Shown in pieces: positions 15,659 to 23,556 of a DNA stretch of 34,962 nt; position 1 is the stretch's first letter; the number at the start of each line of letters is the position of its first letter. The stretch lies in the NCBI GenBank assembly GCA_947500385.1, contig CANMSA010000032.1:1-34962 (forward strand), given 5' to 3'. The notes beneath the pieces are model-generated. The model had not been told where the DNA came from, searched no databases, and saw nothing but the letters and a program-made list of their open reading frames with translations. The DNA comes from an uncultured Flavobacteriaceae bacterium. GTDB taxonomy: Bacteria > Bacteroidota > Bacteroidia > Flavobacteriales > Flavobacteriaceae. The position numbers were made by a program, and so were the translations under genes.

Positions 15659-17239
15659 TTAATATACCTCAAATTCGTCGGAGTGTTTTGTTTTCAATGA
15701 AATTTGTTCTTTTTTACAAACCTTGGATACCACTGCTAGTATTGTTAAATCCCGTATCAGCTCGATTCCCTTTTCGATATCGTCGGCAAAGATCCTATCT
15801 TCTTTGGCAAAACGAACATGTGCACGTACCTCTTTGTGCACTTCCTCCAAGAACACCCCCGATTTAAGGGGCTTTCTAAATTCAAAGGCCTGTGCGGCGG
15901 TCAGTAATTCAATGGCCAGTATTTTTTCTACGTTTCCGATGACCTGCAAGGCTTTGCGCCCACTAATAGATCCCATACTTACATGGTCTTCTTGCCCTAG
16001 GGAAGTGGGAATACTGTCTGCACTTGCCGGGAAACAAAGTCCTTTGTTCTCGCTTGCCAAAGCCGCGGTCGTGTATTGCAAAATCATATATCCCGAGTTG
16101 ATACCCGTAGCGTTCATCAATAATTTTGGTACTCCGGGACTATTCCCTTCTAAGGCCAAATAGATTCTTCGGTCGGAGATATTCCCAAGTTCTGAAATGG
16201 CCAAACATGCATAATCCAAGGCCATAGCGAGTGGTTGTCCATGAAAATTACCGCCGCTGATGGTCAGCGCATCATTGATGATCACAGGATTATCGGTAAC
16301 CGCGTTCAGTTCGATCTCCAATAGCTCTTTAAGATGCAACCAGGCATTTCTAGAGGCCCCATGAACTTGCGGTATACAGCGAAGCGAGTACGGATCTTGT
16401 ACCCGTTCACAATCAATGTGGTCTTCCATGATTTCGGAACCCTTTAGAAGACGTTTTACCCGTTTGGCCACATGTACGTTTCCCTTAAAGGGGCGCAGGG
16501 CGTGCAGCTCATTGTAAAAGGGCTTTACGGAACCTTGTAAGCCTTCGATCATCATGGCGCCGATAATATCTGCATGCTCAAGGCAATGGTGCATTTTTTC
16601 GATAACTAGTATGGCATGTGCTGCAATAAACTGAGTGCCATTAATAAGTGCCAAGCCTTCTTTTGGCCCGAGCATCAAGGGGGTCAGCCCCGTTCGTTTG
16701 AATAATTCGACTGTTTTGATGGTTTTTCCATCATAGTGTACGCTGCCTTCACCGATGAGCGGTAAAAACAGATGCGAAAGGGGAGCAAGGTCTCCCGAGG
16801 CCCCTACCGAGCCTTGGCTGGGCACTACTGGAATGGCATCATTTTCGATATGCCATAGGATACGATCTAAGGTAGCCTCTGCGATACCCGAGTAGCCTTT
16901 GGCGAGTGCCTGTAACTTTAGGATCAACATCAATTTTGAGATTTGAGTATCGATCGGATCGCCAACGCCTACACTATGGCTTTTTAAGATGTTGGTTTGG
17001 AGTACCCGGGTTTCAGAAGCCGAAATTTTAGTGGTGCACAAAGGTCCGAAACCAGTATTAATACCATAAACGGGCACTCCTTTTTCAACAATATTTTGTA
17101 CTATTTCCCAACTTTTGACTACTTTTTTACGTGTGTGATCGGTCAGGACCATCTTGGTTTTTCCGTTGCTCATGGCGATTGCTTTCCCAGCGGTAAGCCA
17201 GTCTTCGCCAAAATGAAAGGGGGTGGATTCGAAAACCAT
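15659..17239 (-). CDS. hutH: Histidine ammonia-lyase
   Basis: This 526-residue enzyme removes ammonia from L-histidine to form trans-urocanate, the first step of the hut pathway. The Ala-Ser-Gly triad that cyclises to the MIO electrophile is at 147-149 within GSVGASGDLAPLSH; YGINTGFG (58-65) supplies the active-site tyrosine. GNFHGQP and QEDHVSMG are further conserved aromatic ammonia-lyase motifs. The MIO loop with His in SHL and the hut neighbours favour histidine over phenylalanine or tyrosine. It is the promoter-proximal gene of hutHIUG and diverges from a LysR regulator across 78 bp. The ATG at 17239 gives a slightly long N terminus; a later Met (residue 23) is possible. Confidence 0.93.
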   Translation of the reverse strand: MVFESTPFHFGEDWLTAGKAIAMSNGKTKMVLTDHTRKKVVKSWEIVQNIVEKGVPVYGINTGFGPLCTTKISASETRVLQTNILKSHSVGVGDPIDTQISKLMLILKLQALAKGYSGIAEATLDRILWHIENDAIPVVPSQGSVGASGDLAPLSHLFLPLIGEGSVHYDGKTIKTVELFKRTGLTPLMLGPKEGLALINGTQFIAAHAILVIEKMHHCLEHADIIGAMMIEGLQGSVKPFYNELHALRPFKGNVHVAKRVKRLLKGSEIMEDHIDCERVQDPYSLRCIPQVHGASRNAWLHLKELLEIELNAVTDNPVIINDALTISGGNFHGQPLAMALDYACLAISELGNISDRRIYLALEGNSPGVPKLLMNATGINSGYMILQYTTAALASENKGLCFPASADSIPTSLGQEDHVSMGSISGRKALQVIGNVEKILAIELLTAAQAFEFRKPLKSGVFLEEVHKEVRAHVRFAKEDRIFADDIEKGIELIRDLTILAVVSKVCKKEQISLKTKHSDEFEVY

Positions 17240-17258
17240 GGAATGGATTTTAGAACTA

Positions 17259-17296
17259 TAAAATTATTGATTAGTTTTGATAATTACCAATATCAA
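17259..17296. promoter_or_regulatory. Divergent hutH/lysR operator-promoter region
   Basis: Two interlocked inverted repeats lie in the 78-bp spacer: AATTAT (17262-17267) with ATAATT (17280-17285), and TTGATA (17277-17282) with TATCAA (17291-17296, 8-bp centre), the latter of LysR-box form. The plus strand has a full -7 box TAGTTTTG (17272-17279) for the regulator. The minus strand has TAATTTTA (17266-17259), one mismatch, for hutH. The regulator would therefore cover its own promoter while adjoining that of hutH. Confidence 0.6.
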
Positions 17297-17317
17297 TTTA
17301 GTCAATAGTTAATAACT

Positions 17318-18208
17318 ATGAGTTATCAATTAGAGTTACGTCACTTTCGGTATTTCTTGGCAGTTGCAGAAGAGCTGCACTATCGAAAAGCAGCCGAAAA
17401 ACTATTCATTTCCCAACCGGGTTTGAGCCGACAGATCAAGCAGATGGAAGCGTTGTTGGGCGTTCAGCTTTTTGAACGTAGCAAAAAAAGTGTGTTGCTT
17501 ACGGCGGCAGGGTCGTATTTAAAGAGTGAGATGGAATTTATGTTCAACCACCTCGCGTTGGTCGAGAAGCAGTTGAAGTTGATCGGGGATGGCGCCACTG
17601 GCGAAATTCGAATAGGCTTTTTGGGTTCGGCCATACAAAATGTAGTGCCCGAGCTATTGCTGAAATTAAGTAAGAGCCATCCCGATGTAAAAACCAGCTT
17701 GGAAGAGTTGAACAACAATGCCCAAGTCAATGCAGTGCAGAAAGACCGTTTGGATATCGGTTTTGTACGTTTGGAACGGGTACCGAAAACACTGCGGATT
17801 CGTCCGGTATATGAAGATACCTTTTCCCTTGTACTTCCAACATCACATGCTTTAAATGAGGATAATTTTAAGGGTGTTCGGGCATTGGCCGATGAAGATT
17901 TTATTCTTTTCTCCCAGGATTATAGTCCGTTGTACTTTTCCACGATCATGAGTATTTGCGAGGATGCCGGTTTTACCCCAAAAGTTTCCCATAAGTCGGT
18001 ACATGCCCAGACCATTTTTAAATTGGTCGAGAACCATTTAGGAGTCGCGATCGTTCCTACCGCCTTGCAATATGGTTTTCAAATGGAAGTGAAGTTCATT
18101 GAGCTTCAGAAAATTCCACAGCGCGCAACCTTGTCGGTGATCTGGAAAGAGGACAATCGAAACCCGGCATTGGCTCCTTGCATGGATTTGCTCTTGGGTA
18201 GCTCTTGA
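17318..18208 (+). CDS. LysR-family transcriptional regulator, probable hut regulator
   Basis: This 296-residue protein has an N-terminal winged helix (about 5-65: ELRHFRYFLAVAEELHYRKA, then SQPGLSRQIKQME, the recognition helix) and a periplasmic-binding-protein-like effector domain (about 90-296). LysR proteins usually activate a divergent target with a small-molecule inducer and repress themselves. Divergence from hutH over a shared operator makes the hut operon the obvious target, with urocanate or histidine the natural candidate inducer; that is inference. It is unusual in that the well-known hut regulators are HutC (GntR) or HutP, not LysR. The C-terminal style also resembles BenM/CatM-like regulators of aromatic catabolism. 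Confidence 0.88.
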   Translation: MSYQLELRHFRYFLAVAEELHYRKAAEKLFISQPGLSRQIKQMEALLGVQLFERSKKSVLLTAAGSYLKSEMEFMFNHLALVEKQLKLIGDGATGEIRIGFLGSAIQNVVPELLLKLSKSHPDVKTSLEELNNNAQVNAVQKDRLDIGFVRLERVPKTLRIRPVYEDTFSLVLPTSHALNEDNFKGVRALADEDFILFSQDYSPLYFSTIMSICEDAGFTPKVSHKSVHAQTIFKLVENHLGVAIVPTALQYGFQMEVKFIELQKIPQRATLSVIWKEDNRNPALAPCMDLLLGSS

Positions 18209-18224
18209 TACCCATGTAATATTG

Positions 18225-18232
18225 TACATTTG
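18225..18232 (+). promoter_or_regulatory. -7 promoter box TACATTTG for the nitroreductase
   Basis: A full TAnnTTTG match, 23 bp before the ATG at 18256, with TTG (18205-18207) overlapping the lysR stop as a possible -33 element. Confidence 0.5.
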
Positions 18233-18255
18233 AAAAGGATTTAAACAGTATACCA

Positions 18256-18810
18256 ATGATTTTTGATTTAATACAGCGTCGCCGTTCGGTTTTTCCGGCA
18301 CAATACAACGATACCCCCATTGCAAAGGAGGATATTGAAAAGGTTTTAGAGGCTGCCAATTGGGCCCCGACGCATAAGAAGACGGAGCCTTGGCGTTTCA
18401 AGGTGTTGCAAGGGCAAGCCAAGGAACGTTTGGGTAAATTTCTATCCAATAAGTATGAGGAAGTAGTAGAACGGCCAAAGCAGATGAAAGTCCGAAAATT
18501 ATTGGAAAACCCTGTGAAGGCAGGAGCATTGATTGCTATTTGCATGCAGCGCGACCCGAAGGAAAGCTTACCGGAATGGGAGGAGGTGGCCGCCGTGTCA
18601 ATGGCAGTCCAGAACATGTGGCTTTGTTGCACTCAAATGGGTATCGGGGCCTATTGGAGCTCTCCCGGACTGATCAAGTACATGGATGAGTTTTTTCAGT
18701 TTAACCAAGGTGAACGTTGTTTGGGATTCTTTTATATGGGCTACTACGATGGAGACCTACCGGAGGTCGCAAGAGGTGGAATCGAACACAAGGTCGCTTG
18801 GATCGATTAG
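18256..18810 (+). CDS. Nitroreductase family FMN oxidoreductase
   Basis: This 184-residue protein begins with FDLIQRRRSVFPAQY, the N-terminal RRS segment that contacts FMN phosphate in nitroreductases. It continues with AANWAPTHKKTEPWRF (33-48), matching the family APTHxxxxPWxF pattern seen in the small YdjA-type branch. These enzymes transfer hydride from NAD(P)H through FMN; physiological substrates are seldom known. It follows the LysR gene by 47 bp with its own promoter box, so it may be independent. It is convergent with the DUF456 gene with a 4-bp gap. Confidence 0.88.
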   Translation: MIFDLIQRRRSVFPAQYNDTPIAKEDIEKVLEAANWAPTHKKTEPWRFKVLQGQAKERLGKFLSNKYEEVVERPKQMKVRKLLENPVKAGALIAICMQRDPKESLPEWEEVAAVSMAVQNMWLCCTQMGIGAYWSSPGLIKYMDEFFQFNQGERCLGFFYMGYYDGDLPEVARGGIEHKVAWID

Positions 18811-18814
18811 CCTG

Positions 18815-19324
18815 CTAGTCGAAGTATGGGAAAATGGCCGCCTTATACTCCCAGGCGGTCGATAAAAAGAGTCCCATAAAAATAATGGCCACTACGAACT
18901 TCATAAAGGTTCCGGTCAGGAAACCTAAAAAAGAACCAAAGGCTGCTTTTAGAGCCGTTTTGTTATCGGCCTTGTTCGAAAGCTCCCCGATCAGTGCCCC
19001 GACAAAAGGGCCAATGATGATGCCTCCGGGAATGGGGGCGATCAACCCGACTATGAGTCCGATAGTGGTGCCTATAACGCCCGCTCTCGTGCCTCCGAAT
19101 TTCTTGGTGCCAATGGCCGGTATAATATAATCTAGCGCAAAAACGACCAGCGCTACCCCTGCGGTAATCCCCAAAAACCACCAGTCGTCCGGCACCGATT
19201 TGGTCAAGTACAGTAATAAAAGACCGAGCCAGCTGATAGGTGGGCCCGGAAGCACCGGCAAAAAACTACCCACTAGGCCCAATATCATAAAGAGCAGTCC
19301 AAAGAGTAACAGAGCAATATCCAT
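18815..19324 (-). CDS. DUF456 family membrane protein
   Basis: This 169-residue inner-membrane protein matches the DUF456 pattern: hydrophobic hairpins rich in glycine and proline, LVGSFLPVLPGPPISWLGLL (18-37) near the N terminus, a central IGTKKFGGTRAGVIGTTIG segment, and PIPGGIIIGPFVGALIGEL. Four to five membrane segments are likely. The function of the family is unknown. It starts 241 bp from, and divergent to, the blaI-like gene; the three BlaI-type palindromes lie nearer blaI (from 118 bp upstream of this start), so an effect on this gene is possible but not shown. Confidence 0.85.
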   Translation of the reverse strand: MDIALLLFGLLFMILGLVGSFLPVLPGPPISWLGLLLLYLTKSVPDDWWFLGITAGVALVVFALDYIIPAIGTKKFGGTRAGVIGTTIGLIVGLIAPIPGGIIIGPFVGALIGELSNKADNKTALKAAFGSFLGFLTGTFMKFVVAIIFMGLFLSTAWEYKAAIFPYFD

Positions 19325-19441
19325 CTAAAAACGTATTTCTGGTTTGACGAAGGTAGTGATGATTTGTTACATTTTGCGGATGGTAAATAATGGCTGCCCT
19401 CTTACGAAGTGCGGTCGATCGGACACTTTTTTAAATTATTC

Positions 19442-19457
19442 AACTAAAAAATTAGTT
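19442..19457. promoter_or_regulatory. BlaI-type operator 1, AACTAA-N4-TTAGTT
   Basis: Perfect 6-bp palindrome with a 4-bp centre; the first of three identical sites before the blaI-like gene. Centre-to-centre distance to site 2 is 18 bp. It overlaps where the -33 element of the 19475 promoter would be. Confidence 0.85.
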
Positions 19458-19459
19458 TA

Positions 19460-19475
19460 AACTAAAAATTTAGTT
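19460..19475. promoter_or_regulatory. BlaI-type operator 2, AACTAA-N4-TTAGTT
   Basis: Second perfect copy, ending exactly on the first base of the -7 box TATATTTG. Bound repressor here would block RNA polymerase. Confidence 0.85.
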
Positions 19476-19482
19476 ATATTTG
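19475..19482 (+). promoter_or_regulatory. -7 promoter box TATATTTG of the blaI-M56 operon
   Basis: A full TAnnTTTG match lying between operators 2 and 3; the predicted start near 19489 falls at the edge of operator 3, giving a leader of about 77 nt. Confidence 0.7.
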
Positions 19483-19491
19483 TCATCGTTC

Positions 19492-19507
19492 AACTAATCA
19501 TTTAGTT
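19492..19507. promoter_or_regulatory. BlaI-type operator 3, AACTAA-N4-TTAGTT
   Basis: Third perfect copy, centred 32 bp from site 2 and covering about +3 to +19 of the predicted transcript. Three sites around one promoter indicate strong, possibly cooperative, autorepression. Confidence 0.85.
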
Positions 19508-19565
19508 AAAACGGACTGCATAGAGCGATGTACTAGCAGGAAAAACAGAACATTAAAACGAACAA

Positions 19566-19928
19566 ATGAAACAATTAACGAAGGCTGAAGAGGAGGTTAT
19601 GCAGGTTCTATGGCAATTACAACAATGCAACGTAGCCGCTATCATTGAAGAATTGCCCGAACCCAAACCTGCTTATAATACAGTATCGACCATTGTACGG
19701 ATTTTGGAGAGCAAGGGTTTTGTGGGGCACGAAAAACAAGGAAAAGGGCATGTATACCATCCGCTAGTGCAAAAAGGGGATTACAGCAATCAATCGATCA
19801 ACAAGTTGGTCGATGGGTATTTTCAAGGCTCCTTCAAAAGTATGGTATCTTTTTTTATGAAAAAGAACGATTTGAGTTTGTCTGAATTGGAAGCGATCAT
19901 GAAAGAAATCAAAAAAGACGACCAATGA
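19566..19928 (+). CDS. BlaI/MecI/CopY-family repressor
   Basis: This 120-residue dimeric winged-helix repressor begins LTKAEEEVMQVLWQL, the standard BlaI N terminus, followed by a recognition region PAYNTVSTIVRILESKGFVGHEKQGKGHVYHPL (about 35-67) and a helical dimerisation tail. Family members bind palindromes of TACTA/AACTA type; three such sites lie directly upstream. In the classical system the repressor is cleaved after the partner M56 protease senses its signal. Its TGA overlaps the ATG of the M56 gene (19925-19928), so the pair is translationally coupled. The normal cleavage site was not identified. Confidence 0.93.
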   Translation: MKQLTKAEEEVMQVLWQLQQCNVAAIIEELPEPKPAYNTVSTIVRILESKGFVGHEKQGKGHVYHPLVQKGDYSNQSINKLVDGYFQGSFKSMVSFFMKKNDLSLSELEAIMKEIKKDDQ

Positions 19929-21745
19929 TGCAGTATGTTTTAGAGTGTATTAGCTTTCAGTTGGTATTCCTGATCATGTATGATCTATGGTTGAAAAAGG
20001 AGACCTTTTTTCAATGGAACCGGGCCTATCTACTTGGTACCTATATCGTTTCCCTGCTATTGCCCTGGATAAAGATCGAAGCGCTCAAGACTGCGGTACC
20101 CGAAGAGTACTATGCTTTTCCAACGTTTTTGATATCCTCGGACCAGCTTCCCGTGGAAATGACCGCAACCGGAAACCCTCTTTTTCAACTTTCTTGGCAA
20201 GAGGGGCTATATTTAGCGGGCGTTTTTTTAGCGACTTTGTTTTTTGGCTATAAACTACTTCAAATCTATCGCCTTAGAAGCCGGGGAGAAATACTTTTCT
20301 TTCATGATTTCACAAGGGTGGTCGTCAAGAATAGCAACATGGCTTTCTCGTTCTTTAGATCGATCTTTTTGGGAGACCAGGTATTGGAACGGGAACATGA
20401 AAGTATCATTCAGCACGAGCTGGTGCATATTCGGCAGCGTCATTCATTGGATCTTTTGTTTTTTGAGACGATGCGCATTCTTGGTTGGTTCAATCCGTTG
20501 GTCTATGTGTACCAAAGTCGCATTTCCGAACTGCATGAATTCATTGCAGATGCCAAGGTGGCCAAGACACATAAAAAGGAACAGTACCAATTATTGTTAT
20601 CACAAGTATTTCAAACAAAACATATCTCTTTTATCAATCAATTTTCTACATCATCATTAATTAAAAAACGAATTGTCATGTTAACAAAAACAAAATCAAA
20701 AAAAGTATTCAGACTAAAGTATGTGCTCCTAATGCCAGTGGTATTGGCCATGCTTATGTATACTTCTTGTCAACCAGAGTCCGCACCACTTACTTCCGCG
20801 AATGTAATTCAGGTCGAAGATGTAAACAATTTAACTGCAATAGAAGAAAAAAGTGTTTTTAGCAAATTACAAGCGCTTTCAGAGAGCGATATGGAATGGG
20901 AATTGCGCGTTAAGGATAAAGAGGGAAGCATTACATTTGTCCCTTCTAACGATGGCTCCTCGGTATCTGCCCCAGATGGAACCTTGATCAGGGCAAAAAT
21001 GAAAATAGAGAATTCATTGACAAACACTGAAATTAAGGAAATGGTTCCTAAAGATGCCGAGCTTAAGTACATGGAGCTTTTGAAACAGAAAGAACAACTG
21101 TTAAAATCTGGGACGGATCCTCAGAGCCCGTTGATGCAAAACCTTGATGAGCAATTGGAAGCCCTAAAACAGCTTGTCGCGGAGAATAGCGGAAGCACCG
21201 TTCCGTTTCGCGTGATAGAGCAAGTGCCCATTTTCCCCGGTTGTGAGGGTGCCGGCGACCAAAGGGCCTGTTTTCAAGAAGCGATTCAAAAGCATATTTC
21301 CAAAAATTTCAACTATCCCCTTGAAGCCCAGCAAAAAGGAATTCAAGGCAGGGTGAGTGTGATGTTCGTTGTTCAAAAAGATGGTACTATCGGAAATATC
21401 AAAATGCGTGGTCCAGATCCATTGCTTGAAGCGGAAACGGCCCGTATTATTGGTCGGCTCCCCAAGATGCAACCCGGAAAGAATAAGGGGAAGGCGGTGA
21501 ATGTACCGTTCTCCATACCAATTACCTTTAAACTACAAACTAATTCTCAAGTGCTTTCCGCCGTTCCGCTTGAAAAGGATTTTCAGGATAAAATAGATGT
21601 TATGGTCACTCGGTACAATGACCTGGTAGCGGAACATCAGCGGTTAACGGATGCAGAACCCAAGAACGATGACCGCATTCTTTTGGTGGAACGGAATAAA
21701 AACAATTTGAAAGAAGAGATAAAGGAAACGCTTAGGGAAATGTAA
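19925..21745 (+). CDS. M56 (BlaR1-like) membrane metallopeptidase with C-terminal TonB domain
   Basis: This 606-residue protein has membrane segments at about 5-20, 34-50 and 94-112, a cytoplasmic zinc-peptidase domain with HELVH (164-168) and SELHEFIADAKVAK (201-214, third ligand region), and a further membrane helix at about 264-280. The outer part has a Glu/Lys-rich coiled stretch (about 360-420), then a TonB C-terminal domain (about 433-538: VPIFPGCEG, QRACF, NFNYPLEAQQKGIQGRV, then a VxVxFVVxxDGxI-type strand) and a charged C-terminal tail. BlaR1 itself ends in a penicillin-binding sensor; here the TonB_C domain takes that place, so the input is unlikely to be beta-lactam acylation. It probably senses an envelope state and inactivates the co-encoded repressor; the signal is unknown. 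Confidence 0.88.
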   Translation: MMQYVLECISFQLVFLIMYDLWLKKETFFQWNRAYLLGTYIVSLLLPWIKIEALKTAVPEEYYAFPTFLISSDQLPVEMTATGNPLFQLSWQEGLYLAGVFLATLFFGYKLLQIYRLRSRGEILFFHDFTRVVVKNSNMAFSFFRSIFLGDQVLEREHESIIQHELVHIRQRHSLDLLFFETMRILGWFNPLVYVYQSRISELHEFIADAKVAKTHKKEQYQLLLSQVFQTKHISFINQFSTSSLIKKRIVMLTKTKSKKVFRLKYVLLMPVVLAMLMYTSCQPESAPLTSANVIQVEDVNNLTAIEEKSVFSKLQALSESDMEWELRVKDKEGSITFVPSNDGSSVSAPDGTLIRAKMKIENSLTNTEIKEMVPKDAELKYMELLKQKEQLLKSGTDPQSPLMQNLDEQLEALKQLVAENSGSTVPFRVIEQVPIFPGCEGAGDQRACFQEAIQKHISKNFNYPLEAQQKGIQGRVSVMFVVQKDGTIGNIKMRGPDPLLEAETARIIGRLPKMQPGKNKGKAVNVPFSIPITFKLQTNSQVLSAVPLEKDFQDKIDVMVTRYNDLVAEHQRLTDAEPKNDDRILLVERNKNNLKEEIKETLREM

Positions 21746-21768
21746 GCGATTAAGGCCAAATTTAAGGA

Positions 21769-22917
21769 TTGAAAAGGAACGTACTACTAGTTTTCGTTTT
21801 GACACTATTGCTAGGCAAGTTGGAAGCTCAGGCTCCTTCTTTGGCCACTGCCGATAGCCTCTACGCACTTGGGAATTATACCTTGGCCATTAATTCCTAT
21901 GCGAAAGTGGGGTCTGTAAAAGCGCACTTACAAATAGCGCGGGCCTACAGCGCAATCGGGAATTATCACAAGGCGATTACGCAGTATGAAAATGTCGTCA
22001 CCACCCATGAAAACCTTCGTATCGCCCGTTTTGAACTGGCAAAGCTGTATCTGAAAACACGCGCTTTTGATCGCGGAAGAATACTGTTTACCGCACTCTG
22101 CAATGAGGATACCGAGAACCCGGAGTATCGGTATTATCAAGGAGAAGCTTTTCGGGAACTGGGACAGGAATCGAGTAGTTTGGTCAGCTATAAAAAGGCG
22201 GTCACAATCGATAGCACGCATTTACGAAGCCTATTCCGCCTAGGCAAGTACTTTACCATTCGGCAAGAACGCGATCCAGCCTTACGATATGTAGATCAAG
22301 GACTCCGTTTTTATGAGGAAGATGTGGCACTGATCAACCTGAAGGCTTTGATTTTGTATAATGATGCACAGTTCGAAAAAGCGATTCCGTGGTTTGAAAA
22401 GGTGCTGACCCTCCAAGAGGGGAAGGAGTACCTGTATACCAAATTGGCCTATTGCTATTATAAAAATTGGGAATTCGAAAAGGCAAAGGCCACCTACAAG
22501 ATTTTACTCAAAATGGACGAAACCAATGCGGATGCCTATTTTGGTCTGGGTACCGTGTATCAAAAAAACAAACAAACCGACAGTGCCGAAATTGCCTACA
22601 AAAAAGCGATAGCAGTACAAGACCCTATCCTCGTAAGAGAGTACAATGCGCTCGCCAGTTTGGCACGTAGCAAAAAAGATTTGAAGTTGGCCTTGGAATA
22701 TTATCGCAAAGCATTTAGGGAAGACACCAGTAGTGGGCATGGCTACTTTCAGATTTGCACGGTGGCGGATCAGTACTACAAAGATCCCAAGCAACGCCTT
22801 GCCTTGTATGAAAACTATCTAAAGAAATTTGGCAAAGATGATTCCTATTATGCCCGCACCGCGGTGCGGCGCATTCGTGAATTGAAAGAAGCACTGCATT
22901 TTGACGCCTCCGAATAG
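21769..22917 (+). CDS. Secreted tetratricopeptide-repeat protein
   Basis: This 382-residue protein starts with TTG: an in-frame TAA stands two codons upstream and the TTG gives a textbook signal peptide (KRNVLLVFVLTLLLGKLEAQA, residues 2-22, cleavage near AQA). The mature part is built of TPR-like helical pairs throughout, for example YALGNYTLAINSYAKV, AYFGLGTVYQKNKQTDSAEIAYKKAI and LALEYYRKAFREDTS, so it is a periplasmic or surface scaffold for protein contacts. It lies 23 bp after the M56 gene and is likely co-transcribed, suggesting it belongs to the same envelope-sensing unit, as partner or output. The specific partner cannot be read. Confidence 0.85.
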   Translation: MKRNVLLVFVLTLLLGKLEAQAPSLATADSLYALGNYTLAINSYAKVGSVKAHLQIARAYSAIGNYHKAITQYENVVTTHENLRIARFELAKLYLKTRAFDRGRILFTALCNEDTENPEYRYYQGEAFRELGQESSSLVSYKKAVTIDSTHLRSLFRLGKYFTIRQERDPALRYVDQGLRFYEEDVALINLKALILYNDAQFEKAIPWFEKVLTLQEGKEYLYTKLAYCYYKNWEFEKAKATYKILLKMDETNADAYFGLGTVYQKNKQTDSAEIAYKKAIAVQDPILVREYNALASLARSKKDLKLALEYYRKAFREDTSSGHGYFQICTVADQYYKDPKQRLALYENYLKKFGKDDSYYARTAVRRIRELKEALHFDASE

Positions 22918-22998
22918 TTTTTTTTAATGGATAAGAAGCCGTCATACATAGACTCATGTCCTTAAAATATCGTACTTTTCACCTTGAATATTTGTGCG

Positions 22999-23475
22999 AT
23001 GAAGTATCTTTTGCCCATCAGTTTAATTGTGTTGTTAAGCTCCTGTGAACTCTTTGTTTCGAAGGATAAAAAAACACAGGAACTGGTCAATAAGGAACTG
23101 CTCGAAATCAATTGGAACGATGTGGATAGCTATCCCCTGTTCGAGAATTGCGATGAGACGCTCACTAAAATGGGACAACGCGCATGTTTTGAGCAAGAGG
23201 TACTGACCCATTGTGCTCATACATTGAAAGAGGTTTCGTTTACATTGCTATCGGGGGCCGACTCCACCGTGCTGGTAGATTTTTTGGTGGATCAGGAAGG
23301 AAACATTTCCATTTTAGAGATTCAGAAAGACAGCATGCTTGATACCCAAATGCCTAATTTCGATACATTGATCAAGCAGAGCCTTCATAAATTACCGGCT
23401 ATGTCGCCCGCTTTGAAAAGAGGGATTCCCGTAAAAACGAAGTTTCGCATTCCAATCGTATTGCGCAGTAATTAA
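22999..23475 (+). CDS. Small lipoprotein with a degenerate TonB_C-like domain
   Basis: I use the ATG at 22999 (158 residues), not the TTG five codons upstream, because it gives a clean lipoprotein signal MKYLLPISLIVLLSSC with the lipid Cys at 16. Residues about 45-158 echo the TonB_C domain of the M56 protein upstream: YPLFENC (45-51) for VPIFPGC, QRACF (60-64) in both, VLVDFLVDQEGNI for the VxVxFVVxxDGxI strand, LPAMSPALKRGIPVKTKFRIPI for LPKMQPGKNKGKAVNVPFSIPI. The two cysteines (51, 63) correspond to Cys440 and Cys449 of the M56 protein and could pair. It lacks a TonB membrane anchor and Pro-rich linker, so it is not an energy transducer. Likely function is interaction with the same partner as the M56 sensor domain; inference. 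Confidence 0.7.
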   Translation: MKYLLPISLIVLLSSCELFVSKDKKTQELVNKELLEINWNDVDSYPLFENCDETLTKMGQRACFEQEVLTHCAHTLKEVSFTLLSGADSTVLVDFLVDQEGNISILEIQKDSMLDTQMPNFDTLIKQSLHKLPAMSPALKRGIPVKTKFRIPIVLRSN

Positions 23476-23556
23476 TGGTACATACCGAATATACTGGGAA
23501 AGATTGAGTTTGTGTTTGATATCTGAGTTTGTATTTTAATTCTAACTGCTACAAAA

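Noticed and set aside
19566-21745. Beta-lactam resistance regulator
   Set aside because: The penicillin-binding sensor domain is absent and no beta-lactamase gene is adjacent.
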